Source: Candidatus Poribacteria bacterium (GTDB lineage: Bacteria > Poribacteria > WGA-4E > WGA-3G). Taken from it: a stretch of 64,000 nt of DNA. Positions 62,941-64,000 of this stretch are shown here, in pieces. Both the position numbers and the translations under genes were made by a program. A model generated the notes under the pieces. It made no database searches, was not told where the DNA came from, and saw only the letters and a list, made by a program, of their open reading frames with translations. The stretch is from the NCBI GenBank assembly GCA_012267415.1, contig JAAXGN010000015.1:124001-188000 (forward strand), in the 5' to 3' direction. Each line of letters opens with the position of its first letter. The stretch's first letter is position 1.

Positions 62941-62949
62941 TCAAAGTTG

Positions 62950-64000
62950 CTAATGTATGCCTAAACTTGCGATGGGAAGCCATATCCCTCCAGTTGTGCG
63001 TGTAATGAATTTCTGGAAAGGTTCATCAAGACCAACAACATCCACCTTAATGTTGCAGTCCTTCATCTTCTGTAGTACATCACTGGCAGAATAGCCTCCG
63101 CTAACGTATTCATCCGTAACGAGAATGAAGTGAACATCAGCGTTTTTTCTGTATTGAACTTCATCCGCAGCGCGTATTAGTGCATCTACAGCTTTTTCTC
63201 CACCGCGACACTTCACTTGTGAGAGTGCTCTTCGTATCTTAGGAACAGAACGGGTTTGTGGAATAACTTCAAAATCCCATCCCAACATACTATATGCGGT
63301 ACTGTTTCTGAAGATAACAATTCCGATGGTAAAATCAAGTTGTGCAACATCAAATAGGTCTGTCATTCGATTGAGATGGTTTCTGGCAGCATTGATGTTA
63401 TCTTTCATACTGCCGCTGCCGTCTATGATGAAAACGATGTCAACGAGATCTTTTGTTCGGTTTGTTACGATGTGCTGTCCTATTCTTGCTAAAATGACGT
63501 TGGGTAGCGGTAGGTCTCCAATACTTGCCAGTGTATCATCCATAAGTGGCATGAAAGATTTTCGTGTTACGTTCCGAACTACGGTCTGTGGTTTGAATCG
63601 ACCGTATCCATATCCACTTGCAATACCTTCACTGACTGATGGCACTCGTGCGTTTATACCTGCGTTGTTCATGCCTAAAGTGCGTGGTTTCGGCAGAGAA
63701 AATCCACGTAAAGGTGTTGATGGGTTTTGGTGTATAATTTGTGTGTTTTTTGAAAAGGAAGTAATAGGGGTACTTACGACATTTTCAATCTGTTCTTGCT
63801 TGACGGGTGTAAATGTGGGTGGGGATATATTTTTTCGCTTTAAGGTACGTATGGCACGTTGTTTAGGTATCTCTGATATTTCAAGGAATGTTAAGTCTTC
63901 AATCAGAATCGGTTTGGTCTTGTTCAACCCTATCATGAGGGAAATCAGTAGGATATGTACCCCGATAGAAATGATAAGTGCATGGGTGATGGTTTTTGTA
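62950..64000 (-). CDS. Membrane-anchored VWA-domain protein (5' end outside window)
   Basis: The frame is open to the right window edge. Upstream of the internal ATG at 63936 it encodes a hydrophobic helix (ITHALIISIGVHILLISLMI), so the real start lies beyond 64000 and the protein is membrane-anchored. A Pro/Thr-rich linker (about 150 residues) leads to a VWA domain with the metal-ion site DGSGS (in VFIIDGSGSMKD), a distal Thr position and TDEYVSGG. VWA domains bind proteins in a metal-dependent way and often work with energy-transducing or secretion systems. It is followed by the GT-C-like gene. Partners lie outside the window. Confidence 0.85.
   Translation of the reverse strand, partial: TKTITHALIISIGVHILLISLMIGLNKTKPILIEDLTFLEISEIPKQRAIRTLKRKNISPPTFTPVKQEQIENVVSTPITSFSKNTQIIHQNPSTPLRGFSLPKPRTLGMNNAGINARVPSVSEGIASGYGYGRFKPQTVVRNVTRKSFMPLMDDTLASIGDLPLPNVILARIGQHIVTNRTKDLVDIVFIIDGSGSMKDNINAARNHLNRMTDLFDVAQLDFTIGIVIFRNSTAYSMLGWDFEVIPQTRSVPKIRRALSQVKCRGGEKAVDALIRAADEVQYRKNADVHFILVTDEYVSGGYSASDVLQKMKDCNIKVDVVGLDEPFQKFITRTTGGIWLPIASLGIH

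Overview
The window looks like a chromosomal segment of an uncultivated, moderately AT-rich bacterium. A housekeeping core sits among many short palindromic repeats, IS200/IS605-type remnants, paralogous ankyrin and Rieske genes, a sulfatase and ThuA-type secreted proteins. That mix is reminiscent of Candidatus Poribacteria or a PVC-like lineage. This is inference: there is no rRNA gene here, and I found no tRNA gene.

Left third (1-13 kb), accessory and defence. The window opens inside cas6. A convergent cassette follows (two unrecognised proteins and a frameshifted ankyrin protein). After it come a cas1 that has lost its 5' third and a CRISPR array of eight 37-bp repeats read on the + strand. 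Two degenerate CRISPR-like repeats lie further on, one of them forming the 3' end of a small gene. Then come a gamma-glutamylcyclotransferase-like gene, a group II PLP decarboxylase, a HigB toxin with a HigA-like antitoxin that lacks its DNA-binding half, and a type III restriction-modification locus. In that locus mod is intact but res carries one in-frame stop. A 325-bp non-autonomous element with 21-bp inverted repeats and a 9-bp target duplication closes the region.

Middle (13-46 kb). glnS and gltX overlap by 4 bp in one operon. An ABC-2-like membrane protein, glmM-type mutase and yvcK form a second operon. A FemAB/GNAT-like gene, a sulfatase and a P1-family peptidase follow, separated by nested palindromic elements. 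From 24.7 to 34.6 kb all genes lie on the + strand: a deleted ankyrin copy, an SHMT-like enzyme, a Rieske-ankyrin-Rieske cassette, then a duplicated two-gene module (PolX-type HhH protein plus MORN/zinc-ribbon protein) on both sides of a WD40 lipoprotein. A tnpB-only IS605-type element separates this from a 1379-aa secreted multidomain protein, two ABC-2 permeases, a CDP-alcohol transferase, a zinc alcohol dehydrogenase and a ThuA protein.

Right third (46-64 kb), mostly core. The order rimP-nusA-ylxR-infB-ylxP-rbfA-nrnA-ribF is the classical translation and transcription-factor cluster. glnA-glnB lies behind a good sigma-54-like element. dcd, a GlcF-type iron-sulfur protein, larE, def, a GT-C-like membrane glycosyltransferase and a VWA protein cut by the window edge complete the segment. 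The best candidates for something undescribed are the duplicated HhH/MORN module and the Rieske-ankyrin-Rieske cassette. The palindromic element families and apparent leaderless genes are also worth following.
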